From NCBI GenBank assembly GCA_900770015.1, contig CAAGIU010000019.1, positions 1 to 12,155 on the forward strand: 12,155 nt of DNA, in the 5' to 3' direction. The first letter of the stretch is position 1. Each line of letters opens with the position of its first letter. The translations under genes and the position numbers were made by a program. Shown here piece by piece: positions 6,411 to 12,155 of this stretch. The notes below the pieces were generated by a model. It was not told where the DNA came from. It made no database searches and saw only the letters and a program-made list of their open reading frames with translations. Origin of the DNA: an uncultured Oscillospiraceae bacterium. Lineage in GTDB: Bacteria; Bacillota_A; Clostridia; Oscillospirales; Oscillospiraceae.

Positions 6411-7326
6411 CGGGGTCACCTCCGATATGATACTGCCAGGAAGCATCCGCATCGTGATCCCAGCTCAGGCTGTCGTCGGGCTGTCCGGTGCACAGCAGGG
6501 TATCCATCGATTTCATGAGGGTGCTTTCCGCATCCACATGGAGGGTCAGAATGCCTTTATCGGACAGCGCCCGGATCTCAAAATCCAGATCCCGGTCCAG
6601 AAGGTATCTGCCCACCCACAGAAGCCGCCCGAATTTCCGGTCAAGCTCCGCAGGCTCCCCCTGCAGGCTCAGCGTCAGCAGCACCGCCCCCCGGACGGGT
6701 TCCATGGGCTCGCGCAGAATCAGGTCCCCCACCTTGGCCGACAGCTTCCAGTGAAGCTGGTTCAGGCTGTCGCCGGGGCGGTAGAGGCGGTGCTCATGGT
6801 TTTCCGAGTAGCCGCCGCCGGCTTTCGGAATCCAGCGGTCGATTTCCAGCCGCTGGGGGTCCACCAGATCCTCCACCGCCAGGGGCTTGGGGCGGATGAT
6901 CACGGTCTGGCACTGGGTTTTCCGGACGCGGAAGGAGAAAAGGCCCAGATAGTCGTAAATTTTCACATTTTCCGTCCTGGCCCGGTAGCCGCCGCAGTGG
7001 TCTGTTGGCAGGCCATCCTCGCTGGAATAGCGCCAGTCCTCCCCGGTCTGCAGGCTCTGCACCCGGATTCTGCCGCGAAACGGAGGCATGGGACAGCTGC
7101 AGCTTCCCAGGAGCCACAGGTCTGCCTCTTCTCCCATCTCCAGCGTGTCCACCCCCGCAGGCGCCACCCGGAAGGACAGCATGGCGGGCAGGCTCAGCAG
7201 CAGCGAAAGCCAGGGAAGCCCCACAACCACCAGCAGCAGAATCCAGGAGATCCATTCGCCGCTGGAAATGTAGTAAGCCGCCGCACCGAAAAGCAGCACT
7301 CCATACTGCAATCTTCTGACAAACAT
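6400..7326 (-). CDS. DUF58 domain protein
   Basis: The 308-residue protein has two hydrophobic segments near the N-terminus (about 6-21 and 24-50), a beta-rich middle, and the DUF58 signature HRLYRPGDSLNQLHWKLSAK (179-198) followed by GDLILREP (200-207). DUF58 proteins form a von Willebrand-like fold and almost always sit beside a MoxR ATPase; the pair is thought to act in assembly or maturation of membrane or surface complexes. The gene starts one nt after the stop of the MoxR gene (TGA-T-ATG) and its own TAA lies inside the start of the transglutaminase gene, so all three are probably translated in a coupled way. Biochemical function is not established for this family branch. Confidence 0.9.
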   Translation of the reverse strand: MFVRRLQYGVLLFGAAAYYISSGEWISWILLLVVVGLPWLSLLLSLPAMLSFRVAPAGVDTLEMGEEADLWLLGSCSCPMPPFRGRIRVQSLQTGEDWRYSSEDGLPTDHCGGYRARTENVKIYDYLGLFSFRVRKTQCQTVIIRPKPLAVEDLVDPQRLEIDRWIPKAGGGYSENHEHRLYRPGDSLNQLHWKLSAKVGDLILREPMEPVRGAVLLTLSLQGEPAELDRKFGRLLWVGRYLLDRDLDFEIRALSDKGILTLHVDAESTLMKSMDTLLCTGQPDDSLSWDHDADASWQYHIGGDPDEP

Positions 7327-7327
7327 A

Positions 7328-8281
7328 TCACCGCAGCTTGGGGACGGGAACCGATTCCAGGATTCCCTCCAGCACCTGCCGGCAGTCCGTGCCCTGGGTC
7401 ATGGCCCGGGGCGTCAGGATCAGCCGGTGGGAGACGGTCTGGACAAAGACCTCCCGCACATCCCCGGGCACCACATAGTCCCTGCCCCGGAGCTGGGCGA
7501 CGGCCTTGGCCATGGCGGCAACCGCCAGGGTGGCTCTGGGGCTGGCGCCCCGCTGGATCTCGGGATGCTGGCGGGTGGCGCCCATGAGGCGGACAATGTA
7601 CCCAACAACGCTGTCGCTGATAAAGGTCTTTTCCACGGTGTCCTGCAGGGCAACCAGCTGCTCCCGGGTCAGAATGGCGCGGATGACCTTCAGGGGATTC
7701 CCGTCCTGCCGGTTTAAGACCATGGTCACCTCGTCCCTGGGGTCGGGGTAGCCCATGCTCAGCCGGATGATGAAGCGGTCCATCTGGCTGTCCGGCAGCA
7801 GCTGGGTTCCGGCGGCGCCCACCGGGTTCTGGGTGGCGATCACCGTGAAGGGCTGGGGCAGCACATGGCTCACGCCGTCCACCGTCACCTGCCCCTCCTC
7901 CATGGCCTCCAGCAGCGCCGACTGGGTGCGGGAGGTGGCGCGGTTCAATTCGTCCGCCAGGAAGAGGTTGGTCAGCACCGCGCCGGGCTGATAGCGCAGC
8001 TCGCCGGTCTGGGCATCGGGGACGCTGTAGCCCGTGATATCCGAGGGCAGCACGTCCGGGGTGAACTGCACCCGGCTGTACTGCAGGTCCAGCGCCTTGG
8101 AGAATGCCAGCGCCATGGTGGTCTTGCCCACGCCGGGGATGTCCTCCAACAGAATATGGCCTCTGGCCAGAATCGCGGCCAGCACCCACAGCAGCGTGTC
8201 GTCCTTGCCCACCACCGCTCTGCGCACCTGATCCAGAATCTGCTGAACCACGACGGTAACTTCATTTTCCCTGGTCTGCAT
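7328..8281 (-). CDS. MoxR-family AAA+ ATPase
   Basis: The 317-residue product is a standard-length MoxR ATPase. Visible motifs are Walker A EDIPGVGKTT (46-55, Lys53), Walker B LFLADELNRA (106-115, Asp110-Glu111), sensor 1 ATQNP (149-153), the family motif LLPDSQMDRFIIR (161-173), and GASPRATLAVA near the C-terminal lid, whose Arg is the likely sensor 2. MoxR proteins act as chaperone-like motors that activate or insert partner proteins; here the partner is likely the DUF58 protein encoded next. Start ATG 8281 has a strong AAGGAG 7 nt upstream. An in-frame ATG at 8377 lies upstream of the promoter and is excluded. This is the first gene of a four-gene operon. Confidence 0.93.
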   Translation of the reverse strand: MQTRENEVTVVVQQILDQVRRAVVGKDDTLLWVLAAILARGHILLEDIPGVGKTTMALAFSKALDLQYSRVQFTPDVLPSDITGYSVPDAQTGELRYQPGAVLTNLFLADELNRATSRTQSALLEAMEEGQVTVDGVSHVLPQPFTVIATQNPVGAAGTQLLPDSQMDRFIIRLSMGYPDPRDEVTMVLNRQDGNPLKVIRAILTREQLVALQDTVEKTFISDSVVGYIVRLMGATRQHPEIQRGASPRATLAVAAMAKAVAQLRGRDYVVPGDVREVFVQTVSHRLILTPRAMTQGTDCRQVLEGILESVPVPKLR

Positions 8282-8314
8282 CGAAATGCTCCTTCCAAAT
8301 AGATCATGGGACAC

Positions 8315-8343
8315 ATTATACCCGCAATCGGAAGAAAAAACAA
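8315..8343 (-). promoter_or_regulatory. Promoter of the MoxR operon
   Basis: Read on the minus strand, TTGTTT (8343-8338) is followed by a 17-nt spacer and a perfect TATAAT (8320-8315). Transcription would start near 8308, about 27 nt before ATG 8281. Just upstream of the -35 box are two 9-mers similar to DnaA boxes (8371-8363 and 8360-8352). Confidence 0.8.
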
Positions 8344-8459
8344 GTCGAGGCTGTGAACAAGCTATGGATAAGTTCAAAAGCCGGGCAGCTGCCTGATTTT
8401 GTCGTTTCTTTTCCCGGCGCCGATGGCCCGTTTCGTGCCTTTTCCTGAGGGGGCAGGAT

Positions 8460-8465
8460 TATACT
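8460..8465 (+). promoter_or_regulatory. Possible -10 box of the noc-like gene
   Basis: TATACT (8460-8465) is a good -10 match 30 nt before the start codon, but no acceptable -35 box lies 16-19 nt upstream. If real, the promoter is weak or needs an activator. TTTCCCGG, matching half of the Noc binding site, lies upstream within 8407-8420. Confidence 0.35.
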
Positions 8466-8494
8466 GGGGGCAGACTGACAAAGGAGGACGCGCC

Positions 8495-9292
8495 ATGCAG
8501 TGCCAGAAGCTGAAAACCTATATGGAGTCCGGGAGAGTCATGTTTCTGCCCGCCAAAGCCATCCGACCGAATCCGGGGCAGCCCCGGCAGGTATTTTCCG
8601 AGGAAGCCCTTTCCGAGCTGACGGAATCCATCCGGCAGCACGGGATTCTGCAGCCGATCTCGGTCCGGCGGGTGGGGACGGGCTACGAGCTCATCGCCGG
8701 TGAGCGCCGCCTGCGTGCCGCCCAGAAGGCGGGGCTGACGGAGATCCCCTGCATCGTCATGCAGATGGACGACACGGAATCCTGTCTTGCCGCCATGATC
8801 GAAAATCTGCAGCGGCAGGATCTGGACTTCATCGAGGAAGCCTCCGGCATCGCAAAGCTGATGCAGCTGGCTGACCTGAATCAGGAGCAGGCGGCAAAAA
8901 TCCTGGGAAAAAGCCAGAGTGCCGTTGCCAACAAGCTGCGTCTGCTGAAGCACAGCGAAGCGGTCTTAACCGCCCTGCGTCAGGGCAGGCTGACGGAGCG
9001 CCACGCCCGGGCGCTGCTGAAGCTGGACAGCGAGGAGCGGAAGCTGGAGGCCATCCGGGAGATCTGCCGCCAGAAGATGAGCGTGGCCCGGACGGAATCC
9101 TATATCGAATCCCTGCTGCGGGAAACCAGCGCGCCGCCCCGCCAGGTAAGCCTGGGCACCTTCCTCTACAGCCTGACCCAGTCGCTGGCAAAGATCCAGT
9201 CCACCGGCATCTGCGTGGTTTCCGAACGGAAGGAGACCGAGGACCGGATCGTCCTGACCATCACCATCCCAAAGCAGAAAAGCACCCCATAA
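8495..9292 (+). CDS. noc: Noc-like ParB-family DNA-binding protein
   Basis: The 265-residue product has ParB/Noc architecture: an N-terminal CTPase domain with GERRLRA (69-75) and ENLQRQDL (103-110), a helix-turn-helix region LNQEQAAKILGKSQSAVANK (128-147), and a C-terminal dimer domain with strands VVSERK and RIVLTITI. The residues that I recall separating Noc from ParB (Gln, Lys, Lys, Arg at Caulobacter ParB positions 173, 179, 184, 201) are present as Gln141, Lys147, Lys152 and Arg169, with exact spacing. This predicts binding to Noc sites, not parS, and a role in keeping the division septum off the chromosome. Unlike B. subtilis Noc, no obvious amphipathic membrane helix is visible at the N-terminus. 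ATG 8495 has AAAGGAGG 7 nt upstream. No parA or rsmG neighbour is present. A generic ParB remains possible. Confidence 0.85.
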   Translation: MQCQKLKTYMESGRVMFLPAKAIRPNPGQPRQVFSEEALSELTESIRQHGILQPISVRRVGTGYELIAGERRLRAAQKAGLTEIPCIVMQMDDTESCLAAMIENLQRQDLDFIEEASGIAKLMQLADLNQEQAAKILGKSQSAVANKLRLLKHSEAVLTALRQGRLTERHARALLKLDSEERKLEAIREICRQKMSVARTESYIESLLRETSAPPRQVSLGTFLYSLTQSLAKIQSTGICVVSERKETEDRIVLTITIPKQKSTP

Positions 9293-9302
9293 CATGCAAA
9301 GT

Positions 9303-9333
9303 CGCCGTCTCACTGTCGTGAAACGGCGTTTTT
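9303..9333 (+). terminator. Rho-independent terminator of the noc-like gene
   Basis: An 11-position stem, CGCCGTCTCAC (9303-9313) with GTGAAACGGCG (9318-9328), has one mismatch and a TGTC loop, and is followed by TTTTT. It starts 11 nt after the stop codon. Confidence 0.9.
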
Positions 9334-9414
9334 GTGCCCGGCCGCTGTGGTAGGCTGTAACACCGAAAAATTGTATCTGGATAAACGGTAAACCGAACCG
9401 CACGGTACACGTCA

Positions 9415-9439
9415 AAGGCTCCCTCTGGGAGGGAGCCTT
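9415..9439 (-). terminator. Hairpin after the DHHW gene
   Basis: AAGGCTCCCTC (9415-9425) pairs perfectly with GAGGGAGCCTT (9429-9439) around a 3-nt loop. On the minus strand it lies 11 nt after the stop codon of the DHHW protein gene. The T run after it is short (TTTGACG), so termination may be partial. Confidence 0.7.
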
Positions 9440-9449
9440 GGTGCGCTCG

Positions 9450-10538
9450 TTATTTCAGCATGGCGCTGTTGTTGAGAACCAATGGGCTGTAGAGGAACAG
9501 CACGTCCTGACTGGCGAATTCCACGAACTGGTTCAGATACTCCGTGGGGATATAGCGGGTATCCAGCAGTGTCACCCTTTTGTATCCCGGAACCAGCAGC
9601 GGAACCAGACTGCTGCCGAAGGAATCCCGGAATACAATCAGCTCCCGGTCCGTTTCGGCGGCGGGATTCTCAACCTCCAGCACGGAGACGGCGCCGGAGA
9701 GGAACACATCATACAGGTCCCGGCTGCTGAGCTTGGTCATGTCGTAAACCGATGCGGTGGTGCCGGTTTCGTGGTTTGTCACGGTACAGCCCCGGAGTAT
9801 GTCACTTTCCAGCAGATACATGGTGTCCGGCTCCATGGGCAGCGCCGCCTGACCGTAGTACACGCCGTAGAAGGGCCGCTCCAGCTCCACCGGCACATAG
9901 TCATCCGCAATGGATACTCCCATAGCCCCGGCGATTTTTTCGGCGGCGGGCAGCAGGGTCTCCTGCCGCCAGTGGGTGTCCGTGCGGTAATAGCAGTCGG
10001 CACTGAGGCAGTCGGTCAGATCCACATACTCCGCCCAGTCCACGGCGGAAACCATGGAAAAGAGCTTCTCGTAGTCCATGGCAGGGTAGCCGTTGGGCTG
10101 TGCCAGATAATAGCCCTTGTCGGGAGCCACGGCAAACACGATTTTGTCGCTTTCCTGCAGGTACAGCTCCCTGATCCTCCCGAATTTTTGGATCGCAGAC
10201 TCCACCGAGGTCTCCTTCAGGGGGTATTCCAGCTTGGCGGCATAGCCGTCCGCCAGATAAATCCCGTTGTTGTCCAGACGGTGCAGCACATCATAGCCAA
10301 ACACCGCCTTCACCCCCCGGAAGACATCCCGCAGGGGGAACTGATCCTGGGAAAAGGTCTCCAGCCTGGACATGAATCTGCCGTCCAGAACCGTCTGCCA
10401 GGAAAGCTTCGGAAACTGCTCCAGCCTGCGCCGCTCTGCCTCGGAAACCTCCCGCCGGGGGCCAAACCAGAGGGAGGCCGCAGTCACCAGCCAGAAGAGC
10501 ATCAGCAGCCCGGCAAGGATTTGATTGGTTTTCTTCAT
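9450..10538 (-). CDS. DHHW/AlgJ-like extracellular O-acyltransferase partner
   Basis: The 362-residue protein has an N-terminal signal or signal anchor (about 8-25) and an extracellular SGNH-like domain. Visible family motifs are VFAVAPDKGYY (134-144), TDTHW (186-190) and FRDSFGSS (303-310). By analogy with AlgJ/AlgX, Asp187, His189 and Ser306 would form the catalytic triad that moves an acetyl group onto a polysaccharide outside the membrane. The DHHW family is named for TDHHW; here the first His is Thr, giving the DTHW form seen in AlgX/AlgJ. The gene lies 9 nt after the MBOAT gene, and GAGGTGA of its ribosome binding site overlaps that gene's stop codon, so the pair is coupled. The polysaccharide acted on is not encoded in this window. 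Confidence 0.85.
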   Translation of the reverse strand: MKKTNQILAGLLMLFWLVTAASLWFGPRREVSEAERRRLEQFPKLSWQTVLDGRFMSRLETFSQDQFPLRDVFRGVKAVFGYDVLHRLDNNGIYLADGYAAKLEYPLKETSVESAIQKFGRIRELYLQESDKIVFAVAPDKGYYLAQPNGYPAMDYEKLFSMVSAVDWAEYVDLTDCLSADCYYRTDTHWRQETLLPAAEKIAGAMGVSIADDYVPVELERPFYGVYYGQAALPMEPDTMYLLESDILRGCTVTNHETGTTASVYDMTKLSSRDLYDVFLSGAVSVLEVENPAAETDRELIVFRDSFGSSLVPLLVPGYKRVTLLDTRYIPTEYLNQFVEFASQDVLFLYSPLVLNNSAMLK

Positions 10539-10547
10539 GGCCTCACC

Positions 10548-11915
10548 TCAGAAACGGAAATACAGGAACGGATTGAAGGAGCCGTCCACCAGATACGCCG
10601 TGCACAGCACCAAAAGCCCCACCATGGCGGGAATTTCCAGCCAGCGAAGCTTCTGCCCCAGCCGCTTCGGCAGCGGGGTGGCGCCCAGCAGCCCAACGAG
10701 ATACAGCACCGCAAAGCTGCGGAAATAATACAGGCTTTCCGTGGTGACCAGCGGCAGCGTGCCAAGGCAGAGCATCCCCCGAAGATCCCGGGCCGCCATG
10801 CCCAGGCTGTCGGCATTGAAGATCACAAAGCTGAAAAGCACCGCCAGCAGCACATACGCCCGGGACAGCACCGGCACCGTCTTTTGGGACAGACCGGTAA
10901 GCTTTTCCGCCAGCAACAGCACCGCAAACAGCAGCCCCCACAGGACAAAATTCCAGCCTGCCCCATGCCACAGTCCCGTGATCATCCACACCGCCAGCAC
11001 ATTGCAGAACCATCTGCCCCGGCTGACCCGGCTGCCGCCCAGGGGAATATAGACATAGTCCCGGAACCAGCCGCCCAGGGTCATATGCCAGCGCCGCCAG
11101 AACTCCGTGACGCTGCGGGAGAGGTAGGGATAGTCGAAATTCTCGGGAAACCGGAAGCCGAAGATCCGACCCAGGCCGATGGCCATATCGGAATAGCCGG
11201 AGAAGTCAAAGTATAATTGCAGCGCAAAGCCCACGGCATACATCCAGCAGAAGAGCACCGACTGTTCCCCGGAGGCACGGTAAAGCTCCGTCAATTCCGC
11301 AAACTGGTTGGCAAGCAGCACCTTTTTCCCCAGTCCGAACAGGAACCGCCGCAGACCCAGGCATACATCCTCCCAGCTGTGGGATCGATGCTCCAGCTCC
11401 CGGGCCACATCGGTATAGCGGACGATGGGGCCTGCGATCAGCTGGGGAAACAGCGCCACATACGCGCCGAAGGTGATGAGGTTTTTCTGGGGCCGGGCCT
11501 TTCCCTGGTACACATCCACGGCATAGCTCATGCACTGGAAGGTATAGAAGCTGATGCCGATGGGCAGCGCCAGACGCAGCAGCGGAATTCCGGTTCCGGC
11601 TGCCGTGTTGAACGAGCCAATGAAGAAATCCGCGTACTTGAATACCGACAGCAGCCCCACCCCGGCGGCAATGGCCAGGATCAGGAAGCCCCGTCTCCAC
11701 CTTTCGCTTTTCGCCCGGCCCATGGCCAGGCCGCAGAGGTAGAAGAGCAAAATGGAGCCGATCATCAGCAGCACATACTTGGGCTCCCCCCAGGCGTAGA
11801 ACAGCAGGCTGGCCAGCAGCAGCACGCCGTTCTTCCAGGCTCCGGGCACAAGGAAATAGGCCATCAGCACCGCAGGCAGGAACCCATATAAAAATGTCAG
11901 GCTGGAAAACAGCAT
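10548..11915 (-). CDS. MBOAT-family membrane O-acyltransferase (AlgI/DltB-like)
   Basis: The 455-residue polytopic membrane protein has about ten or more hydrophobic segments across its length. It carries the MBOAT core: FDFSGYSDMAIGLGRIFGF (236-254), EFWRRWHMTLGGWFRDY (271-287, with His277) and TGLWHGAGWNFVLWG (313-327, with His317, the likely catalytic histidine). Family members pass an acyl group, usually acetyl, across the membrane to an extracellular acceptor. The coupled DHHW/AlgJ-like gene points to polysaccharide O-acetylation. The absence of dltA, dltC and dltD argues against teichoic acid D-alanylation. ATG 11915 has AAAGGAG 6 nt upstream. A terminator-like hairpin lies 33 nt ahead of the start codon, so expression may be controlled by attenuation. 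Confidence 0.93.
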   Translation of the reverse strand: MLFSSLTFLYGFLPAVLMAYFLVPGAWKNGVLLLASLLFYAWGEPKYVLLMIGSILLFYLCGLAMGRAKSERWRRGFLILAIAAGVGLLSVFKYADFFIGSFNTAAGTGIPLLRLALPIGISFYTFQCMSYAVDVYQGKARPQKNLITFGAYVALFPQLIAGPIVRYTDVARELEHRSHSWEDVCLGLRRFLFGLGKKVLLANQFAELTELYRASGEQSVLFCWMYAVGFALQLYFDFSGYSDMAIGLGRIFGFRFPENFDYPYLSRSVTEFWRRWHMTLGGWFRDYVYIPLGGSRVSRGRWFCNVLAVWMITGLWHGAGWNFVLWGLLFAVLLLAEKLTGLSQKTVPVLSRAYVLLAVLFSFVIFNADSLGMAARDLRGMLCLGTLPLVTTESLYYFRSFAVLYLVGLLGATPLPKRLGQKLRWLEIPAMVGLLVLCTAYLVDGSFNPFLYFRF

Positions 11916-11947
11916 AGGGTGCTCCTTTCACAGATTATTCTTTGCAA

Positions 11948-11980
11948 AAAACGGCAGCACCCGGTGGACGCTGCCGTTTT
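11948..11980 (-). terminator. Terminator-like hairpin upstream of the MBOAT gene
   Basis: AAAACGGCAGC (11948-11958) pairs perfectly with GCTGCCGTTTT (11970-11980) around an 11-nt loop. On the minus strand it is followed by TTTTTTGC, a strong T run, and it stands 33 nt before the MBOAT start codon. It may end an upstream minus-strand gene outside the window or act as an attenuator in the MBOAT leader. I could not identify a clear MBOAT promoter on either side of it. Confidence 0.65.
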
Positions 11981-12024
11981 CCTTTGTGTTTTTCGGGTTT
12001 GCTCAGCAAATTGTAATTTACCGC

Positions 12025-12155
12025 ACTGGCGCTTACAGCGCCCTTGGCTCTCCCTTTGGGAGAGCTGTCAGCCGAACAGGCTGACTGAGAGGGTACTCCG
12101 TTGGATGGTTGGGCAGCGCCTATTGGAACGTGGGACCCTCTCAGTCTGCCCCTTA
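12025..12155. repeat. MITE-like palindromic intergenic repeat, copy 2 (cut by window end)
   Basis: The left 70 nt (12025-12094) match copy 1 (3791-3860) at 68 positions. The two differences are one base in the loop of the GCTCTCCC/GGGAGAGC hairpin and one in the GTCAGCC/GGCTGAC loop, so all stems are kept. A core of the same length, 40 nt (12095-12134), matches at only about 24 positions. The right arm begins ACCCTCTCAGTCTGCCCC and runs out of the window. It has the same orientation as copy 1. Confidence 0.82.

Noticed and set aside
4224..6518. Plus-strand ORF of 764 codons opposite the transglutaminase gene
   Set aside because: The product is low-complexity Arg/Gln/His/Pro sequence with no ribosome binding site; the minus-strand gene has clear catalytic motifs and coupled starts.
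8399..8494. Upstream start for the noc-like gene adding 32 residues
   Set aside because: The extension is not conserved in character, lacks a ribosome binding site and overlaps the likely -10 region, while ATG 8495 has AAAGGAGG at ideal spacing.
9309..9323. Possible parS site, since CTCACTGTCGTGAAA resembles half of TGTTTCACGTGAAACA
   Set aside because: The palindrome centre is interrupted by the TGTC loop and the sequence is fully explained as the stem of the terminator after the noc-like gene.
9438..11216. Plus-strand ORF of 592 codons opposite the MBOAT/DHHW genes
   Set aside because: It is antisense to two well-recognised genes, with His/Gln-rich composition and no domain motif.

Overview
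The window is GC-rich (by eye near 60%) and has the look of a Gram-positive chromosome: strong AAGGAGG-type ribosome binding sites, sigma-A promoters with 17-nt spacers, a Noc-type ParB protein, a Gram-positive MoxR-DUF58-transglutaminase operon, and a DHHW/MBOAT acylation pair. Together with the short palindromic intergenic repeats, this suggests a gut Clostridia member, probably Oscillospirales. That placement is inference; no rRNA or tRNA gene is present to confirm it.

Layout. Positions 1-361 are the right end of an IS1182-like insertion sequence, with the last 66 codons of its transposase and the terminal inverted repeat. Next, on the minus strand, come a membrane-anchored leucine-rich-repeat protein (433-1989, own promoter) and a secreted NodB-type polysaccharide deacetylase (2072-2758). 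Divergent from the deacetylase is rlmA (2837-3637, plus), a 23S rRNA guanine-N1 methyltransferase. A 469-nt convergent intergenic region follows, holding a two-way terminator and a MITE-like palindromic repeat. The minus-strand operon 8281->4107 encodes a MoxR AAA+ ATPase, a DUF58 protein, a TgpA-like membrane transglutaminase and a small unknown protein; the first three are separated by 1 nt or overlap by 11 nt. Divergent from it is a noc-like parB gene (8495-9292, plus) with a strong terminator. The last minus-strand operon, 11915->9450, encodes an AlgI-type MBOAT acyltransferase and a DHHW/AlgJ-like partner. The window ends inside a second copy of the palindromic repeat.

How the genes fit together. 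Most genes concern the cell surface: deacetylation of a surface glycan or peptidoglycan, O-acylation of an exported polysaccharide (MBOAT passes the acyl group across the membrane, the DHHW protein acts outside), and a MoxR/DUF58/transglutaminase unit that probably remodels or assembles a surface protein. The rRNA methyltransferase and the Noc protein are single-gene housekeeping units between these operons.

I see no clearly new multi-gene system. The observations most worth a second look are: perfect or near-perfect TTTTC/GAAAA palindromes placed in the spacers of two separate promoters; the repeat family, whose arms are 68/70 identical while its 40-nt core keeps its length but has diverged; a ParB-family protein carrying all four Noc-type specificity residues but no evident membrane-targeting helix; and a minus-strand terminator-like hairpin just ahead of the MBOAT gene.
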